From JANPPS01 sp964242575 (GTDB taxonomy: Bacteria > Pseudomonadota > Alphaproteobacteria > Acetobacterales > Acetobacteraceae), in NCBI GenBank assembly GCA_964242575.1, contig CAXTCN010000004.1:47089-111088 (forward strand): 64,000 nt of DNA, read 5' to 3'. Made by a program: the position numbers and the translations under genes. Within the stretch, counting starts at the first letter, position 1. The number at the start of each line of letters is the position of its first letter. Shown piece after piece: positions 25,397 through 35,119 of the stretch. The notes beneath the pieces are model-generated. The model saw only the letters and a list, made by a program, of their open reading frames with translations. It ran no database searches and was not told the origin of the DNA.

Positions 25397-25441
25397 GCAG
25401 CACCGGCGCGGGGACGACGCCGCCTCCCGCTTGACCCGGCG

Positions 25442-25470
25442 TTGACCCCCGCCATCTCTGTTTCTAGCTA
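25442..25470 (+). promoter_or_regulatory. Candidate sigma-70 promoter of sdhCDAB
   Basis: TTGACC (25442-25447), a 17-bp spacer and TAGCTA (25465-25470) lie about 48 bp upstream of the sdhC ATG. Spacing is ideal and the -35 is near consensus; the -10 is weak, as is common in Alphaproteobacteria. Confidence 0.45.
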
Positions 25471-25517
25471 GCCTATTGCGCTGCAACAACCCGGCCAGGC
25501 CACGCTGAGGAGCCACA

Positions 25518-25961
25518 ATGAAAGACGTCCGTGACGCGTTGATGGTCCAGTACACCAGCGAGGGCAAGCTGGTCCGGCGTCCGTTGTCGCCGCATTTGCA
25601 GATCTATACGCCGCAACTCACCTCCATTCTCTCCATCATGAACCGCGTCACCGGCATCGCCATTTCGGCCGGCACGGTGTTGCTGGTGTGGTGGCTGGTG
25701 GCCGCCGCCTCCGGCCCGGCTGCGTTTGACGCCGTGCAGTCGTTCATCGGGTCGCCTGTTGGCTTGTTCGTGCTGTTCGGTTGGACCGCGTCGCTCATGT
25801 ATCACTTCTGGGGCGGCCTCCGGCATCTCGCCTGGGACGCGGGCTATGGCTATGACCTGCCGCAAACCCATATGACCGGTTGGGCCGTAGTGATTGCCAC
25901 GTTTGCGAGCACGATCCTGATTTGGGCCGTGGGCCTTTACCTCGCGGGAGGCCGCGCGTGA
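25518..25961 (+). CDS. sdhC: Succinate dehydrogenase cytochrome b556 subunit
   Basis: 147 aa. Membrane-anchor subunit of complex II, which holds haem b and the quinone site. RPLSPHLQIYTPQLTSILSIMNRVTGIAIS is the SdhC signature. Three hydrophobic helices follow, and the haem ligand His is probably in MYHFWGGLRHLAWD. ATG 25518 has GAGGAG upstream. The stop overlaps the sdhD GTG (GTGA). Confidence 0.96.
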   Translation: MKDVRDALMVQYTSEGKLVRRPLSPHLQIYTPQLTSILSIMNRVTGIAISAGTVLLVWWLVAAASGPAAFDAVQSFIGSPVGLFVLFGWTASLMYHFWGGLRHLAWDAGYGYDLPQTHMTGWAVVIATFASTILIWAVGLYLAGGRA

Positions 25962-26353
25962 AGCAAGCCATCAGTATCCGGGTCCGCCGTAGTCAGTTAG
26001 GCCGGGCCAAGGGTGTGGGCGCCGGCGGTGGCGTGCATCATTGGTGGGCCGAGCGGGTCACCAGCATCGCCCTAGTGCCGCTTACTCTTTGGTTCATCTA
26101 CGCCATGTGGCAGTTGGTTGGCGCGCCCTACGAACGGGTGGCCGACTGGGCATCGAACCCGGTCAACACTGCGTTGCTGCTGGCGCTCGTTCTTATGACC
26201 TTCCATCACATGCACCTGGGCTTGCAAGTCGTGCTGGAGGACTATGTGGATGATGTGCGGTTGCGCCGTATCCTCGTCCTCGCTGTCCAGGCTACAGCCC
26301 TCATGCTGGGGCTGGTGGCGTCCGTGGCGGTGTTAAAGCTGGCGATTACCTGA
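25958..26353 (+). CDS. sdhD: Succinate dehydrogenase hydrophobic membrane anchor subunit
   Basis: 131 aa with three membrane helices. GAGGGVHHWWAERVTSIALVPLTLW and TFHHMHLGLQVVLEDYV are the SdhD family blocks; the latter holds the likely second haem-ligand histidine. The start is GTG 25958, overlapping the sdhC stop; the longer frame upstream is out-of-frame sdhC. sdhA follows 13 bp downstream. Confidence 0.95.
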   Translation: MKQAISIRVRRSQLGRAKGVGAGGGVHHWWAERVTSIALVPLTLWFIYAMWQLVGAPYERVADWASNPVNTALLLALVLMTFHHMHLGLQVVLEDYVDDVRLRRILVLAVQATALMLGLVASVAVLKLAIT

Positions 26354-26366
26354 AACTGAGGCTGTC

Positions 26367-28175
26367 ATGAACGCGATCTCGATGCCGTCCAAGTCGTACA
26401 ACATCATCGACCACACCTATGATGTGGTGGTGGTGGGCGCGGGCGGCGCCGGGTTGCGCGCGACGCTGGGGATGGGGGCGGCCGGCCTGCGGACCGCGTG
26501 CCTCACCAAGGTGTTTCCAACCCGTTCTCACACTGTGGCGGCGCAGGGTGGCATCGGCGCGGCGCTCGGCAACATGGGCGAGGACGACTGGCGCTGGCAC
26601 ATGTATGACACCGTGAAGGGGTCCGACTGGCTGGGCGACCAGGACGCGATTGAGTACATGTGCCGCGAGGCCATCCCTGCAGTCTATGAGCTGGAGCATT
26701 ACGGCGTGCCATTCAGCCGCACTGAGGACGGCCGCATTTACCAGCGTCCGTTTGGCGGCCACATGAAGGACTATGGCCAGAGCCCGGCGATGCGCGCCTG
26801 CGCCGCCGCCGACCGCACCGGCCATGCCATCCTACACACGCTGTATCAACAAAGCCTCAAGCACGAGGTGGAGTTCTTTGTCGAGTACATTGCGCTCGAC
26901 CTTATCATGGACGAGGACGGCGCGTGCCGCGGCGTCATGGCTTGGTGCCTGGAGGACGGCTCCATGCACCGGTTCCGCGCGCAGCAGACAGTGCTGGCCA
27001 CCGGCGGCTATGGCCGCGCCTACTTCTCCTGCACCAGCGCCCACACCTGCACCGGCGACGGCAACGGCATGGCGATCCGCGCCGGCATTCCGATGCAGGA
27101 CATGGAGTTCGTGCAGTTCCATCCGACCGGCATCTACGGGTCCGGTTGCCTCATCACCGAGGGCAGCCGCGGCGAGGGCGGCTATCTCACCAACTCCGAG
27201 GGCGAGCGCTTCATGGAGCGCTATGCCCCGACCGCCAAGGACCTCGCCAGCCGCGACGTGGTGTCTCGCTCTATGACGCTGGAGATCAATGCCGGCCGCG
27301 GCGTCGGCGCCAACAAGGACCATATCCACCTGCATCTGGAGCACTTGGGCGCTGAATTGCTGCATGAGCGGCTGCCCGGCATCAGCGAGACCGCCAAGGT
27401 GTTCGCAGGCGTCGACGTGACCAAGGAGCCGATCCCGGTGCTGCCGACCGTGCACTACAACATGGGCGGCATCCCGACCAACTACCGCACCGAAGTGCTG
27501 CGCCCGACTGCGCGCGATCCGGACGCCGTGGTGCCCGGCCTGATGGCTGTCGGCGAGGCGGCGTGCGTCTCGGTGCACGGCGCCAACCGGCTGGGCACCA
27601 ACAGCCTGCTCGATCTTGTCGTGTTCGGCCGCGCCGCGGCGCACCGGGCCAGCGAGATCATCAAGCCCGGCGCGAGCCAGGCGCCGTTGCCAGCGCGTGC
27701 CGGCGAGGGTGCGTTGGACCGTTTCGACCATACCCGGCACGCGACCGGCGGCACCCGCGTGTCCAGTATGCGGTTCGAGTTGCAGAAGGTCATGCAGGCG
27801 CACGCGGCGGTTTACCGCAACAGCGAGAGCCTGCAGCAAGGGGTGTCCAAGATGCAGGGTCTATGGTCCGGCATGTCCGACATGCAGGTGAGCGACCGGT
27901 CCCTGATTTGGAACAGCGACCTGGTTGAGGCGTTGGAGTTCGACAACCTCATGGGCAACGCCATGACGACCATGGTGTCCGCCAACAACCGCCAGGAAAG
28001 CCGTGGCGCGCACGCCCACGATGACTACCCGGACCGCGACGACCAGGAGTGGATGAAGCACACCCTCGCCTGGTGCGCTCCGGATGGCGGCGTGCGGCTC
28101 GGTTACCGCGAAGTCAAGATGCAGACGCTGACCAATGAGGTCAGCGTGTTCCCGCCCAAGAAGCGCGTGTACTAG
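26367..28175 (+). CDS. sdhA: Succinate dehydrogenase flavoprotein subunit
   Basis: 602 aa. It oxidises succinate to fumarate and links the TCA cycle to the quinone pool. VVVVGAGGAGLRATLGM is the FAD loop. SHTVAAQGGIGAALGN carries the histidine that covalently binds FAD. HPTGIYGSGCLITEGSRGEGG and PTVHYNMGGIPTNY are active-site blocks. The length is normal for proteobacterial SdhA. Confidence 0.98.
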   Translation: MNAISMPSKSYNIIDHTYDVVVVGAGGAGLRATLGMGAAGLRTACLTKVFPTRSHTVAAQGGIGAALGNMGEDDWRWHMYDTVKGSDWLGDQDAIEYMCREAIPAVYELEHYGVPFSRTEDGRIYQRPFGGHMKDYGQSPAMRACAAADRTGHAILHTLYQQSLKHEVEFFVEYIALDLIMDEDGACRGVMAWCLEDGSMHRFRAQQTVLATGGYGRAYFSCTSAHTCTGDGNGMAIRAGIPMQDMEFVQFHPTGIYGSGCLITEGSRGEGGYLTNSEGERFMERYAPTAKDLASRDVVSRSMTLEINAGRGVGANKDHIHLHLEHLGAELLHERLPGISETAKVFAGVDVTKEPIPVLPTVHYNMGGIPTNYRTEVLRPTARDPDAVVPGLMAVGEAACVSVHGANRLGTNSLLDLVVFGRAAAHRASEIIKPGASQAPLPARAGEGALDRFDHTRHATGGTRVSSMRFELQKVMQAHAAVYRNSESLQQGVSKMQGLWSGMSDMQVSDRSLIWNSDLVEALEFDNLMGNAMTTMVSANNRQESRGAHAHDDYPDRDDQEWMKHTLAWCAPDGGVRLGYREVKMQTLTNEVSVFPPKKRVY

Positions 28176-28189
28176 GAACAACAAGAGCA

Positions 28190-28975
28190 ATGGCCACCTT
28201 TGCACTGCCCAAGAACAGCAAGATCGGCGTCGGCAAGACTTTCAAGGCGGCACCGGGTGCTACCCATACCAAGGAGTTCCGCGTTTACCGCTGGAACCCA
28301 GACGATGGCGCCAACCCCAGCATCGACAGCTACGAGCTTGACATGGACAAGGTCGGCCCGATGGTGTTGGACGCGCTAATCTACATTAAGAACGAGATAG
28401 ACCCCACCCTCGCCTTCCGACGCTCCTGCCGCGAGGGGATTTGCGGGTCTTGCAGCATGAACATCGACGGCGGCAACACGCTTGCGTGTCTCAAGGCCCA
28501 CGAAGACGTAAAGGGCGCCGTCCGCATCTATCCGCTGCCGCATATGGCTGTGGTGAAGGACTTGGTGCCGGATTTGTCGCAAGCCTATGCCCAGTTGCGC
28601 AGCATCGAGCCTTGGCTCAAGTCCGAAACCCTGCCGCCGCCCGATGCCGAGCGCCTGCAGAGCAAGGAGGAGCGTGCGGCCCTGGACGGCATGTGGGAGT
28701 GCATCCTGTGCTTCTGCTGTACCACGTCCTGCCCAAGCTATTGGTGGAACGGCGACCGTTACTTGGGTCCGGCCGTGCTGTTGCAGGCCTATCGCTGGAT
28801 CGCCGACAGCCGCGACGAGGCGACTGGCGACCGCCTGGATGCGCTGGAAGACCCATACAAGCTGTATCGCTGCCATACGATCATGAACTGCACCCAGACC
28901 TGTCCCAAAGGGTTGAACCCAGCCAAGGCGATTGGCGAGATCAAGCAGCTTCTGGTGGACCGTAAGGGCGGGTAG
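28190..28975 (+). CDS. sdhB: Succinate dehydrogenase iron-sulfur subunit
   Basis: 261 aa. It carries three Fe-S clusters that pass electrons from FAD to quinone: CREGICGSCSMNIDG (2Fe-2S), CILCFCCTTSCPSYWWN (4Fe-4S) and CHTIMNCTQTCPKGLNPAKAI (3Fe-4S). The N-terminal lead FRVYRWNPDDG is typical. It is the last sdh gene and is followed by a 72-bp gap before the phosphatase gene. Confidence 0.98.
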   Translation: MATFALPKNSKIGVGKTFKAAPGATHTKEFRVYRWNPDDGANPSIDSYELDMDKVGPMVLDALIYIKNEIDPTLAFRRSCREGICGSCSMNIDGGNTLACLKAHEDVKGAVRIYPLPHMAVVKDLVPDLSQAYAQLRSIEPWLKSETLPPPDAERLQSKEERAALDGMWECILCFCCTTSCPSYWWNGDRYLGPAVLLQAYRWIADSRDEATGDRLDALEDPYKLYRCHTIMNCTQTCPKGLNPAKAIGEIKQLLVDRKGG

Positions 28976-29047
28976 GCTATGGCCGCTCGCCTCTTACGGC
29001 GCAGGACAGCCGCGCCGTGACGGGCTGGCCGAGCGGACGAACGGTAA

Positions 29048-29713
29048 ATGGCTTTCCACGGCGTCATCGATAGCCGCGCGGCCCGCCTCCGTGCCTGGGG
29101 CGACAGCCTGTTGCTGGACCACGCGGTCTTCCGCGGCATCTGGACCAACATGGCCGAGGTGGTGCCTGGCAAGCTGTGGCGGTCAAACCACCCCACCCCA
29201 CGCCACTTGGCCGTGGTAGCCCGGCGGCTCGGCTTGCGCACCCTCATCAACCTGCGCGGCCAACGCCCTTGCGGCTCGGACGCTCTGTCCCGTGATGCCG
29301 CGCAGCGCCTCGGCCTTACGCACATCGACATGCCATTCGAGAGCCGCGGCGCTCCGCACCGGGAGCGCATCCTGCGCTTTCACGACATCTACGTCACCTT
29401 GCAAGCGCCCGCCCTGATGCACTGCAAGTCCGGAGCGGATCGTGCCGGCTTGGCGGCGGGCCTTGCCGTGCTGTTTGAGGGCGGCCGCGCCGTTGACGCC
29501 TTGGCCCAGCTATCCCTGCGGTTCGGCCATTGGAGCCGCTCTCGCACTGGCATCCTGGATGCATTCTTCATACGTTATGCGACGGACGCCGAGGGCCGGC
29601 TGCCATTTCTCGATTGGGTGCAGAGTGAGTATGACGAGGTTGCGCTGAAGCGAAATTTTGTCGCGGCCACAGTGTCCAGCTTCATCACAGACCAACTGCT
29701 GCGCCGGGAGTAG
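29048..29713 (+). CDS. Protein tyrosine/dual-specificity phosphatase family protein
   Basis: 221 aa. The CX5R phosphatase loop is HCKSGADRAG, with nucleophile C126 and R132. LWRSNHPTPRHLAVVARRLGLRTLINLRG is the N-terminal strand-helix block typical of bacterial phosphatases of this type. The substrate could be a phosphoprotein, phosphoinositide or phosphosugar. The gene lies between sdhB and zapE, as in related genomes by my recollection, and is probably an accessory member of the sdh transcription unit. Confidence 0.85.
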   Translation: MAFHGVIDSRAARLRAWGDSLLLDHAVFRGIWTNMAEVVPGKLWRSNHPTPRHLAVVARRLGLRTLINLRGQRPCGSDALSRDAAQRLGLTHIDMPFESRGAPHRERILRFHDIYVTLQAPALMHCKSGADRAGLAAGLAVLFEGGRAVDALAQLSLRFGHWSRSRTGILDAFFIRYATDAEGRLPFLDWVQSEYDEVALKRNFVAATVSSFITDQLLRRE

Positions 29714-29857
29714 CGTGGGTTAGTGGCGCTGATTAGCCCGAAAGACATTAGGACTGTCCTCATGCCCATTACAGCCGGCTGATAAAGCAATGCGCCGCTC
29801 GCGTTGGGTGCTGGCCGCCTGGACTGAACTGATCCTCGCCATTCCCGGCCCAGGTTG

Positions 29858-30991
29858 ATGGACGCCTTGCCCGGACCGCTCGGCGCCTACCGGGCCAAGC
29901 TTGACGCGGGCGAGTTGCTGACCGACCCAGCCCAGGCGCTGGCCGCTGAGCGCCTGCAGGCGCTTTGGATGCGGTTGCGCGGCTATGACCCGGCCGCGCC
30001 CGAGGAACCCGGGTTCCTCAGCCGTCTATTCAGCCGCAAGCGCCGGGACGACATTCCAGAGGATTACCCGAACGGCCTTTACCTCGTAGGCGACGTCGGC
30101 CGGGGCAAATCCATGCTGATGGACCTGTTTTTCGCTGTCGCCGAAGTGCCGCGGAAGCGCCGGGTCCACTTCCACCAGTTCATGCAGGACGTTCACGCCA
30201 AGATGCATGCCCTGCGTCAGTCCGGGCGCGGCGATGACCCGATCCCGCCCATGGCGGACGCCATCGCCGCCGACGCCGCGTTGCTGTGCTTCGACGAGTT
30301 TCAAATCACCGACGTGGCCGACGCCACGATCCTCGGCCGCTTGTTCCAGGGTTTGTTTGCCAAGGGCGTCGTGGTGGTCGCCACCAGCAACACCCGCCTC
30401 GACGACCTTTTCCTGGGGCAACCCGGCCGCGACGCCTTCCTGCCGTTCATCGCCCTGCTGAAACAGCATCTCGACATGATCGTCATGCACGGCAGCCGGG
30501 ACTGGCGGCGGCAGCGGCTGCGCGGCATCCCTACCTGGCACGTGCCCGCCGACCATCGCGCGGACCAGGCGTTGGACCTGGCGTTTCAGGAGCTGACCGG
30601 GGGCGGCACGCCGAAATCCGAGCGCCTGCGCGTCATGGGCCACACCGTCCACGTGCCGCTCGCCGCCAACGGCATCGCCCGGTTCGACTTCGACGCGCTG
30701 TGCGGCCAGGCGCTCGGCGCTGGGGACTACCTGGCGGTGGCGACGCACTACCAAGCGATCGTGCTGGACGACGTGCCCCGGCTGTCGCCGGACAACTACG
30801 ATGTCGCGCGGCGCTTCATCACCTTGGTGGACGCGCTGTATGACCACCGCGTCAAGCTGGTCGCGAGCGCGGACGCCACGCCGGACGCGCTGTATGCCCG
30901 CGGCGAAGGCGCGCGCGCCTTTGAACGCACGGCGTCCCGGCTGGAGGAGATGCAGAGCCGAGACTACTTGGCACTGCCACACCTTACCTGA
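29858..30991 (+). CDS. zapE: Cell division protein ZapE (AFG1-like ATPase)
   Basis: 377 aa P-loop ATPase. In E. coli ZapE acts on FtsZ rings under low oxygen, and AFG1 homologues help degrade or remodel respiratory complexes. Walker A is YLVGDVGRGKSMLMD (K84) and Walker B is LLCFDEFQITD. HFHQFMQDVH and FDALCGQALGAGDYLA are family blocks. ATG 29858 is preferred; a TTG codon sits immediately before it. The 144-bp gap upstream shows no gene. Confidence 0.95.
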   Translation: MDALPGPLGAYRAKLDAGELLTDPAQALAAERLQALWMRLRGYDPAAPEEPGFLSRLFSRKRRDDIPEDYPNGLYLVGDVGRGKSMLMDLFFAVAEVPRKRRVHFHQFMQDVHAKMHALRQSGRGDDPIPPMADAIAADAALLCFDEFQITDVADATILGRLFQGLFAKGVVVVATSNTRLDDLFLGQPGRDAFLPFIALLKQHLDMIVMHGSRDWRRQRLRGIPTWHVPADHRADQALDLAFQELTGGGTPKSERLRVMGHTVHVPLAANGIARFDFDALCGQALGAGDYLAVATHYQAIVLDDVPRLSPDNYDVARRFITLVDALYDHRVKLVASADATPDALYARGEGARAFERTASRLEEMQSRDYLALPHLT

Positions 30992-31083
30992 AAAACGCCT
31001 CTGTCACGTAGACTCCTCGCCACTGCCACGCCATTGTAGCGCGAGTGGATTAAACGTCCGGCATTATCGGCTTGGAGACGTCT

Positions 31084-32667
31084 ATGCGCTGTGCCCAAAT
31101 CCTGTTTGCCGCCGGGCTGACTGGCACTGCCGTTTGCCCACCTGTGCTGGCGCAAGAGAATCCAAGGCTTGCCGCCATCGAGGCGCAAATCCGCGCGCTG
31201 CAGAACGAACTCTCCCGGGTGCGCCGCGATCTTAATGCCAGCAACGCTGAGCTCCGTACCGCCCGTCAGGCCCGTGCCCGCCCGCCCGCGGCTCCGGCTC
31301 CGGCGCCTGGCGCCGCGCCGGGCAGCGTGCAGGCAGCCAGCGCGCCCGGCACGGACCCGAGCGGCCCGCCCAATAGTGACTCGCGCCCCTCCACCAACGC
31401 GCCACCCGCTCCGGTCAACCCCGGCGGCGTCAGTTTTCCCTCGGGCCGTCCGACGCTGACCTCCAATGATGGGCGCTTCTCCGCCGCTGTTGGGTTGCAG
31501 TTGCATTACGACCTCGGCGGCTACTTCCAAGGCGACCGGCAGCCGGACACCCGTCTCGTCCCCCGCCTCAACACCTTCGGCCAGAATGTGCGCCGGGCCC
31601 GCCTGCCGTTCGTGTTCAAGTACGACGACTTCCAGGTTAATCTCACGCCGGATTTCGGCAGCTCCCCCGACGGCTCGCCCACTTTGTACGAGGCGAACAT
31701 CAACTGGACGCCGTTGCAGCCGCTTACTGTGACGCTCGGCTACTTCAAGCCATGGCTCACGATGTATGACAGCATGAGTTCGAACGATTTTGGCTTTCTG
31801 GAACGGCCAAGCATAGTTGAGGTATCAAGGAACGTAACGGCCGGTGACGCCCGGTCCGCGGTCGGCGCGCGCTGGGCAGAGAACCGTTATTTCATCGCCG
31901 GCTACCTGACCGGCGGCACCTACGGAAGCCAAACCGCCGCCGGGGCTACGCCGCAGCAGACCGGCGCCACCTTGCGGGTCGCCGGACGGCCGTTCACCGA
32001 TGGCGATTGGGACGTGCACACTGGCTTTTCCGCCTCCCGTGCGTTCCGCCTGCAACGCACCAGCGCTGGGCAGACGTTGACGCTGCAGGACCGTCCGGAG
32101 CTGCGCATCGACAATAACCGGCTCATCGGCACCGGAGCGCTCAACGCACGCAGCGCTTACACCTACGGCCCAGAGTTCGCGCTGCGCTGGCGTAACTTCA
32201 CCCTGCAAGGCGAGTACATCCGCATCGGCGTGGACCGTCAGGATGGCGGCGTTGCAGTCCGTACGCCTGGCCTCGAGTTTAGCGGCGGCTATGCCGAGGT
32301 CAGTTGGGTCATCACCGGCGAGCCCCGGCGTTACTCCAGCAGCGCCGCCGCGTTCGGCAGCCCCCGCCCGGACCGGCCGTTTTCACCGAAGGACGGTGGA
32401 TACGGCGCGTTTGAGCTGGTGGCCCGCTACAGCCACATTGACCTAAATGACAACGTGTCCCGTGGCCGCTCCGCCGTCAGCACCGGTGGCGTCTATGGTG
32501 GGAAGCAGGACGTGTATGCGGTTGACCTGAACTGGTACTTAAACCAGCAGCTTCGTCTCATGCTGGATTACGACATTATAAACGTGGACCGTTTGAACGC
32601 TGCCGGGACTACACAGGTTGGCCAGCGCATCCATGCTGTCGCGCTCAGGGCGCAGGCTGCGTTCTGA
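31084..32667 (+). CDS. Phosphate-selective porin O/P family outer-membrane protein
   Basis: 527 aa. Signal peptide (MRCAQILFAAGLTGTAVCPPVLA), then a short coiled coil (IEAQIRALQNELSRVRRDLNASNAELR), then a Pro/Ala linker to about residue 125, then a beta-barrel of the OprO/OprP type. The barrel shows FSAAVGLQLHYDLGGYF, a conserved LTVTLGYFKPW block, and a terminal aromatic residue (RAQAAF), the usual outer-membrane insertion signal. ATG 31084 has GGAG 6 nt upstream. Substrate preference (phosphate or other anions) is not proven. Confidence 0.88.
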   Translation: MRCAQILFAAGLTGTAVCPPVLAQENPRLAAIEAQIRALQNELSRVRRDLNASNAELRTARQARARPPAAPAPAPGAAPGSVQAASAPGTDPSGPPNSDSRPSTNAPPAPVNPGGVSFPSGRPTLTSNDGRFSAAVGLQLHYDLGGYFQGDRQPDTRLVPRLNTFGQNVRRARLPFVFKYDDFQVNLTPDFGSSPDGSPTLYEANINWTPLQPLTVTLGYFKPWLTMYDSMSSNDFGFLERPSIVEVSRNVTAGDARSAVGARWAENRYFIAGYLTGGTYGSQTAAGATPQQTGATLRVAGRPFTDGDWDVHTGFSASRAFRLQRTSAGQTLTLQDRPELRIDNNRLIGTGALNARSAYTYGPEFALRWRNFTLQGEYIRIGVDRQDGGVAVRTPGLEFSGGYAEVSWVITGEPRRYSSSAAAFGSPRPDRPFSPKDGGYGAFELVARYSHIDLNDNVSRGRSAVSTGGVYGGKQDVYAVDLNWYLNQQLRLMLDYDIINVDRLNAAGTTQVGQRIHAVALRAQAAF

Positions 32668-32681
32668 TCCAGCCGCTGGCC

Positions 32682-34937
32682 CTATAAGTTCTCACCCCAT
32701 CCAGCTACGGTCCGCATCACGTTCGGCCACGGCGTGCGTTCCTGGGGCGGCAGCAGGTCCTGCGGGTTGCCTGGCACGCCGCCCAGCACCTCGAAGAACG
32801 TTCGGCACACCGCCTCTAGCCGCCGCACGATCCGGTCCGCCTCGTCCGGCGTGCGCGCATATGGGGTGTATCCAGCCGCCAGCGACGGGCTGTGATAGTG
32901 CAGCACGAATTGCCGTTCCTTGCGCGCCAGCATCGTCCGCACCAACGCGACCTGCTTGGACGCCGGCTCCGCCTCGGGCGTGAGGGTCACGGTCTCTAAT
33001 ATGCCCAGGCGGGACAACGCGCCGGGGATCAGCAGTTGCCGTATCGGTGCGCTCTCAAGGTGCCGTGGCAGCCCGCCATGGTGCGATGACAGCAATCCAA
33101 TCGGTCCCCGGGTCATCGGCACGGACAGGATGCGCGCCTCCCCTGGCTGCGCGCCCACCGACTGCATAGCCGACGTGAAACTGCGGAAATCCGGTCCGCC
33201 TTTGGACGTCAGGTCGCGTCCCGGGATCACGCTGAAATCCACCCTGATGCCGTTGTCGATCAGCAACTGCATCGTGTTTGGCCCGACGCCGTAGCGCCCT
33301 GTCTTGAAGAACTTGGCCCTGAAGCCGAAGCTGTCGCGAAACGCGTCCAGCAGCATCGCCAGTTTGCGCCGCTCCAGGTCCGCCGGCAGGTTGCCGGCAT
33401 AGGAGTTGCTGATGGACAGCGCCTCCTCGAAGGGCGGCGTAATCCAAGGGTGCAAATGCGCGCCCAACTCGCACCCGCCGCGGTCATGGATGGCACGCAA
33501 CGGCAAAAAGCCCTCCGGCTGCGTGGCCACTGCGTAGTCCACGACGTAGACGGGACGCAGTCCGTAGCGGTCGAACACCGCCTGCCCTCGTTCCACGGCC
33601 CGCATCGCCGTCACGGCGGTCTGCGAACGGTCGAAGTTGGCGCTCCAGTCAAACTCCGCTTCGGTGTCGACCACGACGAACAGCGTTGCCGGGCGCTCTG
33701 GATCAACCGGAGCCGGGGTATAGTCCACGCCAAACAACTGCTTCGGCCCGCCAGGCGCGGGCGCGGCGCGCAGCGTCCCTAGCAGGTGCCGCATCGCCGG
33801 CACGACGGTCCGCTTCAATGGAAACAGCCCCGACGCGGCGGAGAGCATGGCCTCTTTCAGCCCAAAGCTGTCACGGCGGGCTTGCGCGAACTCTGGCGGG
33901 GCCACTCCCAGCGCATTCACCTGCCCAGATCGCACAGCGCCGCGCACGACGTTCCACCAGATGGACCCGGCATGGCGCAATATGGCATCCTGGTCCGCGG
34001 CGTTCACTACATGCGACGCTAGGAATGCGTCCGCGACGCGGGTCAGGATGCTGCCCAACTGCTTGATCGTGTTCAGGTCCGGCGGCTTGCGTTGCGCGAT
34101 CAGGTAAGTCGCCACCAGGTCCGCCGCCGTTGCCGCCTCGGCGCCGAACCATTTCGCGTAGGCCCCTGCCAACACCCGTCCGGCCTGCGCCGACATCTCA
34201 CCCTGGTGCCGGGCCGAGATCGCGCCGGCGTGCCGGCGATATAGGATCAGCGGGTCATCGAGGTAGCCAAGTTCCCCTACGCGCAACAAGCGATGGTAGA
34301 ACTCAAAGTCTTCGGCGTACTTGAAATCCTCGCTCAAGAGGAAGCCGAGCGCCTGGACCGCCGAGGCCCGGTACATCAGCGTTGGATGGCCGAGCGGGTT
34401 GCCGACGTGCAGCATCCAGCGCATCAGCATCGGCGTCGCATTGGGCACGTTCTTGCCGCGCAGGCTCTCTCCGTTTTCCAAGTAGAAGCTTGCGGTGCCG
34501 ACCAATACCGCCTCCGGATGCGCATCCAGGTAGGCGACCTGCTTGGCAAGCCGGGTCGGCAGGCTCACGTCGTCAGCGTCGAACGAGGCAATCAGCTCAC
34601 CACGCGCCACCTCCATCGCGCGGTTGCGAGCGCCAACAACACCCAAGTTGCGTGGGCTGCGCACGATCCGCAGCCGCTGGTCGCGGTACTGCTCCAGGAT
34701 CGTGAGTGTTTCGTCGGTTGAACAGTCGTCCACGACAATCAACTCAAAGTCTGTGAAACTTTGGTTGAGGATGCTCTCGACGCTTTGCGCCACATACGCC
34801 TGCGCATTATAGGCCGGAAGCAGGACGCTGACCCGCGGCCGGCCGCGTGCTGACGGCACCGCGGCAGGGTTCCTCACCTCGATTTCAGTCGTTTGGACGC
34901 CCACTGGGCTCTCCATGCGGTTAGCTCTGATCGGCAT
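32682..34937 (-). CDS. Two-domain envelope enzyme: GT2 glycosyltransferase fused to WalW-type polysaccharide deacetylase
   Basis: 751 aa. Residues 35-270 are a family 2 glycosyltransferase (VSVLLPAYNAQAYVAQSVESIL, VVDDCSTDETL, the DDVSLP DXD-like site). A linker region to about residue 400 follows. The C-terminal ~340 residues form a polysaccharide-deacetylase-like domain of the WalW type: LFVVVDTEAEFDWS, GAHLHPWITPPFE, KTGRYGVGPNTMQLL, and FVLHYHSPSL. It probably builds and modifies a surface glycan. No membrane helix is obvious. It is single and convergent with the porin gene, with no glycan cluster beside it. Confidence 0.85.
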   Translation of the reverse strand: MPIRANRMESPVGVQTTEIEVRNPAAVPSARGRPRVSVLLPAYNAQAYVAQSVESILNQSFTDFELIVVDDCSTDETLTILEQYRDQRLRIVRSPRNLGVVGARNRAMEVARGELIASFDADDVSLPTRLAKQVAYLDAHPEAVLVGTASFYLENGESLRGKNVPNATPMLMRWMLHVGNPLGHPTLMYRASAVQALGFLLSEDFKYAEDFEFYHRLLRVGELGYLDDPLILYRRHAGAISARHQGEMSAQAGRVLAGAYAKWFGAEAATAADLVATYLIAQRKPPDLNTIKQLGSILTRVADAFLASHVVNAADQDAILRHAGSIWWNVVRGAVRSGQVNALGVAPPEFAQARRDSFGLKEAMLSAASGLFPLKRTVVPAMRHLLGTLRAAPAPGGPKQLFGVDYTPAPVDPERPATLFVVVDTEAEFDWSANFDRSQTAVTAMRAVERGQAVFDRYGLRPVYVVDYAVATQPEGFLPLRAIHDRGGCELGAHLHPWITPPFEEALSISNSYAGNLPADLERRKLAMLLDAFRDSFGFRAKFFKTGRYGVGPNTMQLLIDNGIRVDFSVIPGRDLTSKGGPDFRSFTSAMQSVGAQPGEARILSVPMTRGPIGLLSSHHGGLPRHLESAPIRQLLIPGALSRLGILETVTLTPEAEPASKQVALVRTMLARKERQFVLHYHSPSLAAGYTPYARTPDEADRIVRRLEAVCRTFFEVLGGVPGNPQDLLPPQERTPWPNVMRTVAGWGENL

Positions 34938-35119
34938 AATACAGCGCAGAGGTTAATATCGGATTAGCTGGCAGCGGCTTATGCCACGGAGGCGGCGTCT
35001 GCACAGCCTTTACCCCACATGGCTCCGCCTTGCTCCCTAAAAGGGTATAGGGTAGCACGCACCCGGCTTTGGACCGGCTTCATGGCTTCCCGCGCAACGC
35101 TGACCAGGATTTGTCCCAG

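Noticed and set aside
28996..29018. ACGGCGC...GCGCCGT hairpin after sdhB as a terminator.
   Set aside because: Nine-base loop, no T-run, and very GC-rich surroundings where such stems occur by chance.
29714..29857. Possible small gene between the phosphatase and zapE.
   Set aside because: Only short frames without ribosome sites; nothing conserved recognised.
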